Shown piece after piece: positions 16,301-25,233 of a DNA stretch of 64,000 bases. Source of the DNA: Candidatus Cohnella colombiensis (GTDB taxonomy: Bacteria > Bacillota > Bacilli > Paenibacillales > Paenibacillaceae). The notes beneath the pieces were generated by a model. The model was not told the origin of the DNA. It ran no database searches and saw only the letters and a program-made list of their open reading frames with translations. A program made the translations under genes and the position numbers. The stretch's first letter is position 1. Each line of letters begins with the position of its first letter. Location of the stretch: assembly GCA_029203125.1 (NCBI GenBank), contig CP119317.1, positions 3,906,001 through 3,970,000 on the forward strand. The letters run 5' to 3'.

Positions 16301-16995
16301 TGACAGAAGGCTTGCAAATAACAGCGGCTTCCAAATATTACAATGAAGGATTGAATCGTATTGTGGCACTAGACCGAGTGTCCATAAAAGTGGAACCAGG
16401 TGAGTTCGTCGCAGTAGTAGGGCCGTCCGGTTCGGGCAAAAGTACCTTCTTATCCGTCGCGGGTGCACTGCTTAAAGCCTCCGAGGGAGAGGTTATACTC
16501 AATGGGAAGGACATATCGCAGCTGTCAGGAAACCAGCTATCTGATATGCGATTGCATGAGATTGGGTTCATCATGCAAGCTTCGAATTTAGTTCCTTACC
16601 TGAATGTTCTTGATCAGTTGCTTGTCGTGAAGCGGATGTCGGGCAAGGTTCGTGCAGCAGATAAAGCTATGGCTATGAAGTTGCTTGAAGAATTGGGTCT
16701 AGGCACAAAGATGAAGAGCTACCCGGAGGAGCTGTCTGGGGGCGAGAAGCAGCGTACTGCAATTGCCCGGGCGCTAATTAACGATCCCACTGTCATATTG
16801 GCGGATGAACCTACGGCAAGCCTGGACACCAAACGTGCCCATGAAGTTGTCTCCTTGATTGCCCATGAGGTGAGAACACGCCACAAAGCGGCGATTATGG
16901 TCACGCACGACGAGCGGCTGCTTACCTACTGCGACAAGGTATACCGGATGGAAGACGGCAAATTATCTTTATCGGAATTGGAATCCATCCATTAA
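16300..16995 (+). CDS. ABC transporter ATP-binding protein, MacB/LolD type
   Basis: This 231-residue ATPase has Walker A GPSGSGKS (about residues 46-53), signature LSGGEKQR, Walker B VILADEPT and the switch histidine in MVTHDERL. It partners with the FtsX-type permease encoded just upstream. Both are probably repressed by the TetR protein. Their substrate may be the regulator's inducer, such as an antimicrobial peptide, but the sequence does not show it. Confidence 0.92.
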   Translation: MTEGLQITAASKYYNEGLNRIVALDRVSIKVEPGEFVAVVGPSGSGKSTFLSVAGALLKASEGEVILNGKDISQLSGNQLSDMRLHEIGFIMQASNLVPYLNVLDQLLVVKRMSGKVRAADKAMAMKLLEELGLGTKMKSYPEELSGGEKQRTAIARALINDPTVILADEPTASLDTKRAHEVVSLIAHEVRTRHKAAIMVTHDERLLTYCDKVYRMEDGKLSLSELESIH

Positions 16996-17055
16996 GACGT
17001 CGAGTTCGCAATGCCACTCGATATTGAAACTAGGCGAACTGGATGATTATTGCGT

Positions 17056-17850
17056 TTAATGAGTATTAGTATTCGTATGATTCAACAGCCACTGGTAAAA
17101 ATCGGGATTTTTGTACGTTCTCGTCCACGAGTCGTGCTTATTGCCATCTTTAAATTCATATATGGTGAACTCGACTTCTTTGCCGCCCGCTTTTTTCACT
17201 GCATCCACCATCTCTTGGGTTCGTGTGATGCTGACGATAATGTCGTATTTGTTATGAAACGCCCATATCGGCATGTCAACCAAGCTCGCTGCCAGGTCGG
17301 TCGAAGAGCCTGAAGAGATTGGCGCAGCTGCGGCAAAAAGGTCGGGGTGTTTCGCCGCGAATGTCCAGGTGGCGTCGCCTCCCATGCTTCCTCCGGTTAA
17401 ATAAACTCTGGTTGGATCGGCTTTATATTTATTGAGGGCATTGCGGACAATCGAGATGACGTCATCTTCGTTGGACAGCCAACTTTTTGTCGCTACAGGA
17501 GAAATCGTAATAAACGAATAGCCTTGATCCTCGACCAACTGATACAGCTTGAAATATTCCGCCCAACCCATCGTTCCCGCGTCGGCCGCATGCAGAAACA
17601 CAAGCACCGGCCATGTATGATCCGCATTCGGATCGTAATCTTTCGGCAACGTAATTAAATATTGCAAGTTACCTAAATTGCCCTCATCCATCGTAACGCT
17701 CTTTTCCACCGTTGGTGTCGCATCGGCCGTTATCTCCGACTGTTGCGGCGTTTCTTGCTTCTGACTAGCTCCCTGGCAGCCCGTAATGCTGGCCAAAGCC
17801 AAGACAGCAATTACCGCTGTCAATAAAACACGCATTCTGATCTTTTGCAT
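17056..17850 (-). CDS. Esterase/PHB-depolymerase-like alpha/beta-hydrolase lipoprotein (copy A)
   Basis: This is a surface lipoprotein of 264 residues. The lipobox SITGC gives the acylated Cys25, followed by a Glu/Gln/Thr-rich tether and an alpha/beta-hydrolase domain of the PHB-depolymerase/feruloyl-esterase type. The nucleophile Ser lies in GGSMGG, the acid is likely the Asp in HNKYD, and the catalytic His is in KHDSW. The ATG at 17,850 has AGGGG 10 bases upstream; the longer frame to 17,868 begins inside that site. It lies downstream of a close paralogue (17,872), from which it clearly arose by duplication. A fragment of a third copy lies at 14,130. Confidence 0.82.
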   Translation of the reverse strand: MQKIRMRVLLTAVIAVLALASITGCQGASQKQETPQQSEITADATPTVEKSVTMDEGNLGNLQYLITLPKDYDPNADHTWPVLVFLHAADAGTMGWAEYFKLYQLVEDQGYSFITISPVATKSWLSNEDDVISIVRNALNKYKADPTRVYLTGGSMGGDATWTFAAKHPDLFAAAAPISSGSSTDLAASLVDMPIWAFHNKYDIIVSITRTQEMVDAVKKAGGKEVEFTIYEFKDGNKHDSWTRTYKNPDFYQWLLNHTNTNTH

Positions 17851-17871
17851 GTGCTTACAACCCCTCATATG

Positions 17872-18684
17872 TTATTGCGTGTTTTTACTCGTATGCTCCA
17901 ACAGCCACTTGTAAAAATCGGGGTTTTTGAACGTTTTCGTCCACGAGTCGTGCTTGATGTCATCTTTACCTTCATAAATGGTGAACTTGATGTCTTTGCC
18001 GCCCGCATTCTTTACTGCGTCCACCATCTCTTGGGTTTTTTTAACTGGGGTGATGGAGTCGTTTTTGTTATGAAACGCCAATATTGGCATGTCAATCAAG
18101 TTCGCCGCCAGATCGGTTGAAGCACCCGAAGAGAATGGCGCAGCCGCAGCAAAAAGGTCGGGGTGCTTCGCCGCAAATGTCCATGTGGCGTTGCCGCCGA
18201 TGCTTCCGCCGGTTATATAAACTTTGGTAGGATCGGCTTTATATTTATTGAGGGCATTGCGGACAATCGAGATGACGTCATCTTCGTTGGATAGCCATGA
18301 AACTTTCGTTAGCGGAGATATCGTAATAAACGAATAACCCTGATCCTCGACCAACTGATAAAGCTTGTAATATTTCGCATAACTCATTGATCCCGCACCG
18401 GAATGATGCAGATAAACGAGCACTGGCCATGAACGATCTGCATTCGAATCGTAATCCTTCGGCAACGTAATTAAATATTCCAACTCGCCTAAACTGCCCT
18501 CATCCAACGTAACGCCCTCTTCCACCACCGGTGTCTCCTCCACCGCTGGTGTCGCATCGGGCGTTATCTCCGTTTGTTGCGACGTTTCTTGATTCTGACT
18601 AGCCCCTTGGCAGGCCGTAAAGCTGGCTAAAGCCAAGACAGCAATTACCGCTGTCAATAAAACACGCAGTCTGATCTTTTGCAT
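17872..18684 (-). CDS. Esterase/PHB-depolymerase-like alpha/beta-hydrolase lipoprotein (copy B)
   Basis: This is the paralogue of copy A: 270 residues with the same signal sequence up to Cys25 (SFTAC lipobox) and an insert in the tether (EETPVVEEG). The nucleophile elbow reads GGSIGG, and the catalytic His lies in KHDSW. The main differences cluster around the nucleophile (GSMGGDAT versus GSIGGNAT) and in the PVATKSWLS/PLTKVSWLS loop, so the two may differ in substrate preference. The ATG at 18,684 follows GGGGGG with a 10-base spacer. Copy A begins 21 bases downstream, so the two are cotranscribed. Confidence 0.82.
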   Translation of the reverse strand: MQKIRLRVLLTAVIAVLALASFTACQGASQNQETSQQTEITPDATPAVEETPVVEEGVTLDEGSLGELEYLITLPKDYDSNADRSWPVLVYLHHSGAGSMSYAKYYKLYQLVEDQGYSFITISPLTKVSWLSNEDDVISIVRNALNKYKADPTKVYITGGSIGGNATWTFAAKHPDLFAAAAPFSSGASTDLAANLIDMPILAFHNKNDSITPVKKTQEMVDAVKNAGGKDIKFTIYEGKDDIKHDSWTKTFKNPDFYKWLLEHTSKNTQ

Positions 18685-18811
18685 ATGCCAACAACCCCCC
18701 ATATGTTTCTTTCAGGGAAATTGTATCGGAAACGGCACGATCACAGGTAGTGCGAATCGGAAATGTTTTATTGCAAATCGAAAATAAAGTGTGCAGATCG
18801 AGACTAAGAGG

Positions 18812-20335
18812 CTACTTTTTCTTATAGACGATGTGCAAACTTTTCCCTTTTTCCGCATATTCTCGCTTGAATTGTTCGAGCTGAGAGCTTGATTCCTCGT
18901 CTCCGCTAACGACAAACAAATCCAAAGTGGGATGATTCTGTAATTGCCCAATTATCGTTAAATCGTTGAGTGGATTGCTGGAAAGGCCGATAACTTCAAT
19001 GATCGGTAAATCCAGTAATGGCTCTAATGAAGTAATATTATTGGATTCTACATCCAGGGTCGTTAGCTTAGAAGCTCCTTTTAGAGGCTCAATGGAATCG
19101 ATTTTGTTGTATACGGCCGTTAACCTTTCTAAATTGTTCAGGTTACGAAGCGGTTCTAAATCCTGAATTAATGTATTTCTTACGTCGAGATGCTTCAAGT
19201 TCGAGAGCCCTTCAAGGCCTGCCAACGATGTAATTTCATTCCTCCAAAGATATAGCTCTTCAAGTTTATTTAACGTGCCGAGCGCTGATATATCTTTAAT
19301 CTGGCTTGGACCGATCGTTAGTTTCTGCAGATTGGTCAGTGCACTAATCGGACTTACATCCGAAATCTTGCTTCCGGTAATCGTTAACTCTTTTAGCTGT
19401 GTTAAATTGCTAAGCGGTGTCACATCGGCAATGCTGCTAATATCCGAAAACGTTAACTTTTCCAGCTTCGTTAACCCTCTTAAAGGTGAAACATCTGTTA
19501 AGTTGCTGTTGCCCGCAATCGAGAGCTCTTTAAGTTGTGTTAAACTGCTAATTCCGCTGAGATTACTGCCCATAAAATGTACAGAAAGTTGTTTGAGCGA
19601 TTTGATCTTTCCAAGCGGCGAGAGATCTACAGCATTGCTTCTAATGTTAAGGCTCTCTAAATTTTTAAGCTTGCTTAGTGGCTCAAGCGAGCGAATATCT
19701 CCCTGAATCGTTAGTGATCTTAAGGCTGTAAGTTGTTCTATTCCGCTAAGATCGCTTGGCTGATAAACCACACGAGGCGGATCATAATCCCAGATCTCAC
19801 TTTCCAGATGGGTTAGCTGCACAACATCGCTTTGCAGAATGGGCAACTTCGAACCAAGCTTGCCAGTCGCAGCTCTGACCATATTTTCCAGACTTGAATC
19901 TTTAAACTGTAGGCCGTTAACATCAATACGCTGTTTCGCTTTACTCCAAAGCACTTCGGCCCCAGATACTGTACTCACAAATCTCAATGGAATGAGGGTT
20001 TTACCGTTCACAACGCGAGGTGCAGTATCAATTGTTACCTTCTTGCCGTTAACTGTAGCGCTTTTTTGATTGACCGTCATTTGAAGCTTTAAACCCGATT
20101 TGGTTCCTGTAACAGTCTTTGTGCGTTGATCCCAAGTTAGCTTGATGCCAAGCGCTTCGAAAAGAGAACGTACCTCTATAATGGTTCTACCATTCTCCAC
20201 AAACGGCGCTATGGTAGGAGTTATTTTGTTACCTTCAACATATATCAAGATGTTTTGTTTGCTCTGAGCTAATACCTGAGAAACAGGTAGAATAAGCAGG
20301 AAGGCGAGCATGATTACGGTTACTTTTGATTTCAT
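18812..20335 (-). CDS. Secreted leucine-rich-repeat protein with copper-amine-oxidase-N domain
   Basis: This 507-residue protein has a signal peptide ending near residue 23 (VSQVLAQS). An alpha/beta copper-amine-oxidase-N domain follows (about 30-145), marked by VENGRTIIEVRSLFEALG and VNGKTLIPLRFVS. Then come about twelve internalin-type leucine-rich repeats (about 190-470) with the phrase L..LT.L..L.I....I.D.SPL..L. The CuAO-N domain is common in Paenibacillus exported proteins. No membrane or cell-wall anchor is visible at the C-terminus, so it is probably released or held non-covalently. It is encoded downstream of the SecA2-like gene on the same strand. Confidence 0.85.
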   Translation of the reverse strand: MKSKVTVIMLAFLLILPVSQVLAQSKQNILIYVEGNKITPTIAPFVENGRTIIEVRSLFEALGIKLTWDQRTKTVTGTKSGLKLQMTVNQKSATVNGKKVTIDTAPRVVNGKTLIPLRFVSTVSGAEVLWSKAKQRIDVNGLQFKDSSLENMVRAATGKLGSKLPILQSDVVQLTHLESEIWDYDPPRVVYQPSDLSGIEQLTALRSLTIQGDIRSLEPLSKLKNLESLNIRSNAVDLSPLGKIKSLKQLSVHFMGSNLSGISSLTQLKELSIAGNSNLTDVSPLRGLTKLEKLTFSDISSIADVTPLSNLTQLKELTITGSKISDVSPISALTNLQKLTIGPSQIKDISALGTLNKLEELYLWRNEITSLAGLEGLSNLKHLDVRNTLIQDLEPLRNLNNLERLTAVYNKIDSIEPLKGASKLTTLDVESNNITSLEPLLDLPIIEVIGLSSNPLNDLTIIGQLQNHPTLDLFVVSGDEESSSQLEQFKREYAEKGKSLHIVYKKK

Positions 20336-20464
20336 ATCCTATACTCCTATCTAAGATGTATTGTATCTATTATTAGACGAGAATTTGCTCGCTAAGTCGC
20401 GAGTCAAATACTGGGATTCACTCATAGGCTTGTGGTGTAGTATAGGCGAAACCATACACCGCAC

Positions 20465-22789
20465 CTACCGCCAACGATGCGTTCTAAAAAGCCAGTCGAG
20501 GACAGGTTTGACGACAGGTTTGAGGACAAGCGATATAGCACCGATAATGTCGGGACCCATGGCGTCGGGGGCTAGTAGGGCTTTTTGCGAATACTGATCG
20601 TTTATTATATACGTCCACGTCGAGGAAGGGCTTTTCAAGCCTAACTGTTCCCACCTGGAAGGATCGTTCAAGTTGCCGAGTTTTGCTAGCATTATTGAAG
20701 TTTCTTCTTCTATTTTCGCAGGAATTTGATCGAACGCCTGGATAATTTGAGTGTGAAACTCGTTAATCGGGTTGAGATTCGCAAGGCCTTCCAAATGGAT
20801 GCCTTCGCGAATATACGAAACATAAGCGAGATGCTCGGCCCAAAACTTGTCGATATAAAACAATCTGACGCGCTGTTCCGATGGGCTTATTGGCGTTTCA
20901 CCGGTCAAAATAGCGTGTCGATCTTTATACAGGATGCGCCGTTGATCCTCCACCATATCCGAATAGTAGTTGAGCTCTTGGCGGATGTGGAAATTTTGGC
21001 CCATGATCACGTGTTGAATGTGGCTGATTTTGTTGCGAAGCATCGCTTCATCGAGCGGCTCGTCCTGTTTGAGTTTCTTGTAGGAGGAGGGGATCGCCTT
21101 GTCGATGCCGAAACGCAAAATCAAATCGTCCTCCAAGCTTAAGAAAAATCTGGACGCCCCCGGATCTCCTTGCCGTCCTGCGCGACCGCGCAGTTGGTCG
21201 TTGATTCGAATGCTTTCATTCGCGAGCGTACCGATGACATACAGACCGTCAAGCTTTGCGGCAACATCCGCCTGTTTCGCATCTCCGCCGCCAAGCCGTA
21301 TATCCACGCCGCGCCCGGCCATGTTCGTGGACACCGTTACAGCGCCGATCTCTCCCGCTTTGGCAATGATTTCGGCTTCTTCCGAATCGTTTTTCGCGTT
21401 AAGCACATGGCAATTGACACCGATTTGCCGAAGGCATTCCGCCAAGATACCCGACTCTTCAACGCTCGACGTGCCGATCAAAATCGGCCTTCCGGTCGCA
21501 TGGATGGTCGCAATTTCGGTGACCAACGCTTTCAGCTTAGCTTCCTTGTGGGTATAGATTTTGTGAGGGTGGTCGATTCGAATACAAGGACGATTGGGCG
21601 GAATTTGAACCACCTGCAGCGAGTAAATTTCCTCGAATTCAAACGCCGAAACTTGGGCGGTAGCCGTCATTCCGCTGATTTCCGGATATATGCTCAGCAA
21701 ATGCTGAAGCGTGATCGTGCCAAGTATTTGGCCGCCGGCTTTCGAACTAAGCCCTTCCTTCGCTTCCAGCGCGGCTTGCAGCCCGTCCGGTAAATGCCGG
21801 TTTTCCGCCACGCGTCCGGTATATTCGTCGATCAGCTCGATTCTACCGTCCCGGACGATGTAATCGATATCCCGTTTTAATAGAGCATCTGCATGGAGAG
21901 CGCAATTGAGGGACGTTAACAAATGGCTGTTATGGCTATCGTACAAATTACCGCAGTGTAATAGCGATTCTACCTTATCGGAGCCTGCTTCGGTTAAGTA
22001 GACGTTACGCTTAAACTCATCGAAGACGAAATGCTCTTCGCGATGTAATTGCTTGGCCACATCCGCGAACCTTGTGCCGTCGTTTCGAGTAGCTGCAGCT
22101 TCACCTGCAATTACAAGCGGAACACGCGCCTCGTCGAGCAGCAGCGAATCCGCTTCGTCGACGATCACGTAATGAAAAGCCCGATGGACGGTGTCGTCTG
22201 CGGTCATCGCAATCGAGTCGCGCAAATAATCAAAGCCCGCCTCTTTGGCCGTCACGTACGTTATGTCCGCAGAATAAGCTTGTTTTTTCTCGGCAAAGCT
22301 CATGCCCGCTTGAACCGCGACTACCGATAGACCGAGAAACCGATAAATCGGTCCCATCCACTCGGCGTCCCTGCTCGCCAAATAATCGTTAAACGTCAGG
22401 ACATGCACACCTTTGCCCGTTATTGCGTTTAAATACGCCGGCATCACTGCCGCAAGTGTCTTTCCTTCGCCTGTCTGCATTTCGACCAAATTTCCTTCGT
22501 GAAGGGCAATCGCCGCCATAATTTGAACCTCGTACGGCCGCATGCCAAGCGTTCGCTGCGCTGCCTCGCAAACTAATGCATAAGCATCGATCAGCAACTT
22601 GTCGAGTGGCGCGCCTGCCTTGGCTTCACATTGAAGTCGCATGGATTCGGCCATTAGCCGATCGTCGTTCCACTCTCGCAGATCCCGTTTCATTATCGTT
22701 TCGGCTTTGTCCCGATGGCCTTTCAGCTTGTGAAGCGTGTCGCGTTTCTTTACCTTTTGCACAAGTTTGTCGACAATGTTCATTCGCAT
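20465..22789 (-). CDS. secA2: SecA paralogue (SecA2-like preprotein translocase ATPase)
   Basis: This 774-residue ATPase drives preproteins through SecYEG. It has Walker A MQTGEGKT (104-111), Walker B VDEADSLLLDEAR, the NMAGRGVDIRLGG motif and a C-terminal ATPase motif LRGRAGRQGDPG. It is shorter than housekeeping SecA, and its C-terminus (...LKPVVKPVLDWLFRTHRWR) lacks the zinc-binding Cys tail. The scaffold region reads FWAEHLAYVSYIREGI rather than the canonical LWxEHLxxMDxLREGI. It is therefore probably an accessory SecA serving a subset of exported proteins. No secY2 or accessory-Sec glycosylation genes are nearby, but a giant SLH protein and an LRR protein are. Start ATG at 22,789 after GAGGAGAGG. 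Confidence 0.85.
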   Translation of the reverse strand: MRMNIVDKLVQKVKKRDTLHKLKGHRDKAETIMKRDLREWNDDRLMAESMRLQCEAKAGAPLDKLLIDAYALVCEAAQRTLGMRPYEVQIMAAIALHEGNLVEMQTGEGKTLAAVMPAYLNAITGKGVHVLTFNDYLASRDAEWMGPIYRFLGLSVVAVQAGMSFAEKKQAYSADITYVTAKEAGFDYLRDSIAMTADDTVHRAFHYVIVDEADSLLLDEARVPLVIAGEAAATRNDGTRFADVAKQLHREEHFVFDEFKRNVYLTEAGSDKVESLLHCGNLYDSHNSHLLTSLNCALHADALLKRDIDYIVRDGRIELIDEYTGRVAENRHLPDGLQAALEAKEGLSSKAGGQILGTITLQHLLSIYPEISGMTATAQVSAFEFEEIYSLQVVQIPPNRPCIRIDHPHKIYTHKEAKLKALVTEIATIHATGRPILIGTSSVEESGILAECLRQIGVNCHVLNAKNDSEEAEIIAKAGEIGAVTVSTNMAGRGVDIRLGGGDAKQADVAAKLDGLYVIGTLANESIRINDQLRGRAGRQGDPGASRFFLSLEDDLILRFGIDKAIPSSYKKLKQDEPLDEAMLRNKISHIQHVIMGQNFHIRQELNYYSDMVEDQRRILYKDRHAILTGETPISPSEQRVRLFYIDKFWAEHLAYVSYIREGIHLEGLANLNPINEFHTQIIQAFDQIPAKIEEETSIMLAKLGNLNDPSRWEQLGLKSPSSTWTYIINDQYSQKALLAPDAMGPDIIGAISLVLKPVVKPVLDWLFRTHRWR

Positions 22790-23058
22790 CTGGTCCTCTC
22801 CTCGCTACCGGTAAATGATGATAGGTATACGCTTGTTTCGTAAGGAGGTTGCATAATCTTGGGTCGATAGGCAAAAAGAGGCGAATCCCCCGCGTTCTGT
22901 ACCTTTGTTTTTTAACACAAGGATGGCTGAATAATCTTTTCTAAAACGCGGAAGTTGTAACAACAACAACAATATATCAATAATCACCAAAAATTTATTG
23001 TAAAACAATAAAAACATGTTAATATGAAACTAATTCATTATAAGTGAGGGGCTTTCTT

Positions 23059-23541
23059 ATGAAACGAGGAACAACATTCTTTTTGAAGGTATCTATTATT
23101 CTGCTTGGAATTGCAGTTGTTGCTTTGTGTGTCTTTTTGGTGCCTGAAATTGCGAATTACGCAGCCGAATTGTATCCGGATAGGACAAATATGAAATCTC
23201 TCGTATACATCGACTTGTATGCACCAGCGATTCCTTTTTACTTCGCGCTGTATCAAGCACTTCAACTTTTAAGCTACATCGACAAGAACAAAGCCTTTTC
23301 GGAATTATCCGTGCGGGCTTTAAAGAATATCAAAAACTGCGCGATCATTATCAGCGGGTTATATGCGTTAGGCATGCCGCTCTTCTATCTCGTAGGGGAC
23401 AAAGATGATGCCCCGGGGATTATCGTAATCGGAATAATTATGATTTTTGCCTCCATGGTTATTGCTGTTTTTGCCGCCGTTCTTCAGAAGCTTTTAAAAG
23501 AGGCTATCGATATCAAATCAGAAAATGACTTGACGGTCTGA
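23059..23541 (+). CDS. DUF2975-type membrane protein
   Basis: This 160-residue protein has four membrane helices, starting MKRGTTFFLKVSIILLGIAVVALC. It is of the DUF2975 type, nearly always found before a small YozG-like regulator, as here. Function is unknown. The ATG at 23,059 has GTGAGGGG 7 bases upstream. The regulator gene follows with 10 bases between. Confidence 0.85.
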   Translation: MKRGTTFFLKVSIILLGIAVVALCVFLVPEIANYAAELYPDRTNMKSLVYIDLYAPAIPFYFALYQALQLLSYIDKNKAFSELSVRALKNIKNCAIIISGLYALGMPLFYLVGDKDDAPGIIVIGIIMIFASMVIAVFAAVLQKLLKEAIDIKSENDLTV

Positions 23542-23551
23542 GGTGAATACT

Positions 23552-23770
23552 ATGGCGATCATAATCAATATTGATGTAATGTTGGCTAAACGAAAAATGA
23601 GTGTAACAGAGCTTTCGGAGAGGGTTGGAATTACGATGGCTAACCTGTCTATATTGAAAAACGGAAAGGCAAAAGCAATCCGATTATCTACTTTAGAGGC
23701 AATTTGTAAGCATTTAGAATGTCAGCCGGGAGATATTTTAGAATACAGAAGTGACGAAACCCAAGCGTAG
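23552..23770 (+). CDS. Small XRE/Cro-type HTH regulator (YozG-like)
   Basis: This 72-residue protein is almost only a helix-turn-helix: INIDVMLAKRKMSVTELSERVGITMANLSILKNGKAKAIRLSTLEAICKHL split over its helices, ending CQPGDILEY, the usual YozG signature. The ATG at 23,552 has GAGGTG upstream. It probably autoregulates the operon with the DUF2975 membrane protein, which may act as its anti-regulator as proposed for similar pairs; this is inference. Confidence 0.85.
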   Translation: MAIIINIDVMLAKRKMSVTELSERVGITMANLSILKNGKAKAIRLSTLEAICKHLECQPGDILEYRSDETQA

Positions 23771-23783
23771 AGGAGGTATAACG

Positions 23784-25028
23784 ATGGACAATAACAATCT
23801 CATTACCAAGAACATGGATAATCCCCGTGAGCTGGAGAGAATGTTTAGAAAAGAACCCGAGGTTTTTATAAAGTCATTCTCCTACGCATGGGAACAAAAC
23901 CCCGATTCCCAGGTTCTTGCCGTATGGCAGGAAAGACTGCATTTCAAGGAGACAGAAAATACGGAAAAGAGTTCTTTACGGTGGAAAAGCTTTTTAATCA
24001 TGGGCATTTTAGCAATCTTGGCCGGGATTAGCACGAGGCTACTTTTCCATTTTACCGAACAGGAAGCAATAGCCCCTGTTAACCTTGTTTTCGGCATACT
24101 TCCCTTTATGGCTATCTATTTTGTATACAATAACCCCTCCAATAGAAACGTGATCTACACCCTTTCATCTTTATTCCTGATCTCCGGATTTTATCTGAAT
24201 ATGCTCCCGCTAGACAATAAAGATAGCATGATCATGGCCTATCTTCACCTTCCCATTTTCTTATGGGCAGTCATGGGGCTGGCATTTACCGGAAATGAAC
24301 ATGGCAGAGGCAGTGCAAGATTAGCCTATCTTAAATTTAACGGCGAATTTAGCATCCTATACGCCTGTATGGCCATAAGCGGAATGGTGCTAACCGTAAT
24401 TACCATGCAGTTATTTAGATTCATCGGTACGGACATATCGGAATTCTATTTTAGAAACGTCGTTTTATTCGGTGCCGCCGCTCTGGCGATCGTAGCTGCC
24501 TATTTGGTAACAAGGGACATTAAGCTTGCAAAAAATATAGCGCCATATCTCGCCAAAATTTTCAGTCCACTTGTACTGGCAACGTTGTTGGTCTACTTTA
24601 TAGCGGTTATTTGGATCGGAAAAAATCCATTCTTGGATCGCGATTTCCTACTCGTTTTCAACGGAGTGCTCCTAAGCGTATTGGCCGTCACCATCTTCTC
24701 CATTACCGAACGCGGTACAGACGAGAAAATGAACGTTTCCGATTATATCAATTTTGCCCTCATCGCCCTTGCTCTTATGATTGACGGTGTAGCTTTATCG
24801 GCCATCGTGTTCAGACTTTCTTCTTATGGGTTCACACCCAACAGACTTGCTGTCTTAGGCGTAAACCTACTGATCTTTGCCAATCTCATTTGGATTATAC
24901 TTTCCTATGTGCGTTTTCTAAGAAACAAAACCGGGCCGTTAGCCATTCAAGATGCCGTTACGAAGTATTTGCCGATTTACGGACTGTGGGCTGCTTTCGT
25001 TACCTTTACGTTTCCTTTGATTTTTTAA
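23784..25028 (+). CDS. Multi-pass membrane protein of unknown function (DUF4153-like)
   Basis: This 414-residue protein has a hydrophilic N-terminus of about 65 residues (LERMFRKEPEVFIKSFSYAWEQNPDS) and then about ten to twelve membrane helices. The pattern resembles DUF4153-type proteins, but the match is by general layout only. The ATG at 23,784 has GAGGAGG 9 bases upstream. It follows the YozG-like gene by 13 bases and appears to be the third gene of that operon. Confidence 0.7.
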   Translation: MDNNNLITKNMDNPRELERMFRKEPEVFIKSFSYAWEQNPDSQVLAVWQERLHFKETENTEKSSLRWKSFLIMGILAILAGISTRLLFHFTEQEAIAPVNLVFGILPFMAIYFVYNNPSNRNVIYTLSSLFLISGFYLNMLPLDNKDSMIMAYLHLPIFLWAVMGLAFTGNEHGRGSARLAYLKFNGEFSILYACMAISGMVLTVITMQLFRFIGTDISEFYFRNVVLFGAAALAIVAAYLVTRDIKLAKNIAPYLAKIFSPLVLATLLVYFIAVIWIGKNPFLDRDFLLVFNGVLLSVLAVTIFSITERGTDEKMNVSDYINFALIALALMIDGVALSAIVFRLSSYGFTPNRLAVLGVNLLIFANLIWIILSYVRFLRNKTGPLAIQDAVTKYLPIYGLWAAFVTFTFPLIF

Positions 25029-25044
25029 TAGTAAAGCTCTCGGG

Positions 25045-25130
25045 ACCGACAGCTGAAGCTGAATAAGCGCGCGTATTTCCGGCTCGTCATCGACAATTAG
25101 GACTCCTTCGACATTATTTCTGAAGACCAC
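25045..25130 (-). pseudogene. N-terminal fragment of a response-regulator receiver gene
   Basis: On the minus strand the frame reads VEGVLIVDDEPEIRALIQLQLS, the unmistakable first strand, acidic pocket (DDE) and first helix of a CheY-like receiver domain. It then runs into unrelated codons overlapping the end of the 23,784 gene. Only about 25 codons survive; the phosphorylation site and output domain are missing. Confidence 0.6.
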
Positions 25131-25233
25131 TGTAAATAGATTAAAAAATGCTGTTACGAAGCGACAGTATTTTCATAAAATCCCATTTACAATGATTCAG
25201 TATAAAGGACTTATCCTATTGAAGAGAGTAGAT

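Noticed and set aside
20170..21800. Plus-strand frames opposite the LRR and secA2 genes
   Set aside because: Antisense shadows with no ribosome site or domain; the minus-strand genes have complete motifs.
24939..25130. Minus-strand frame of 63 codons as a working small gene
   Set aside because: Only its first 25 codons are a receiver-domain start; the rest overlaps the real membrane-protein gene in antisense. Kept as a pseudogene fragment.
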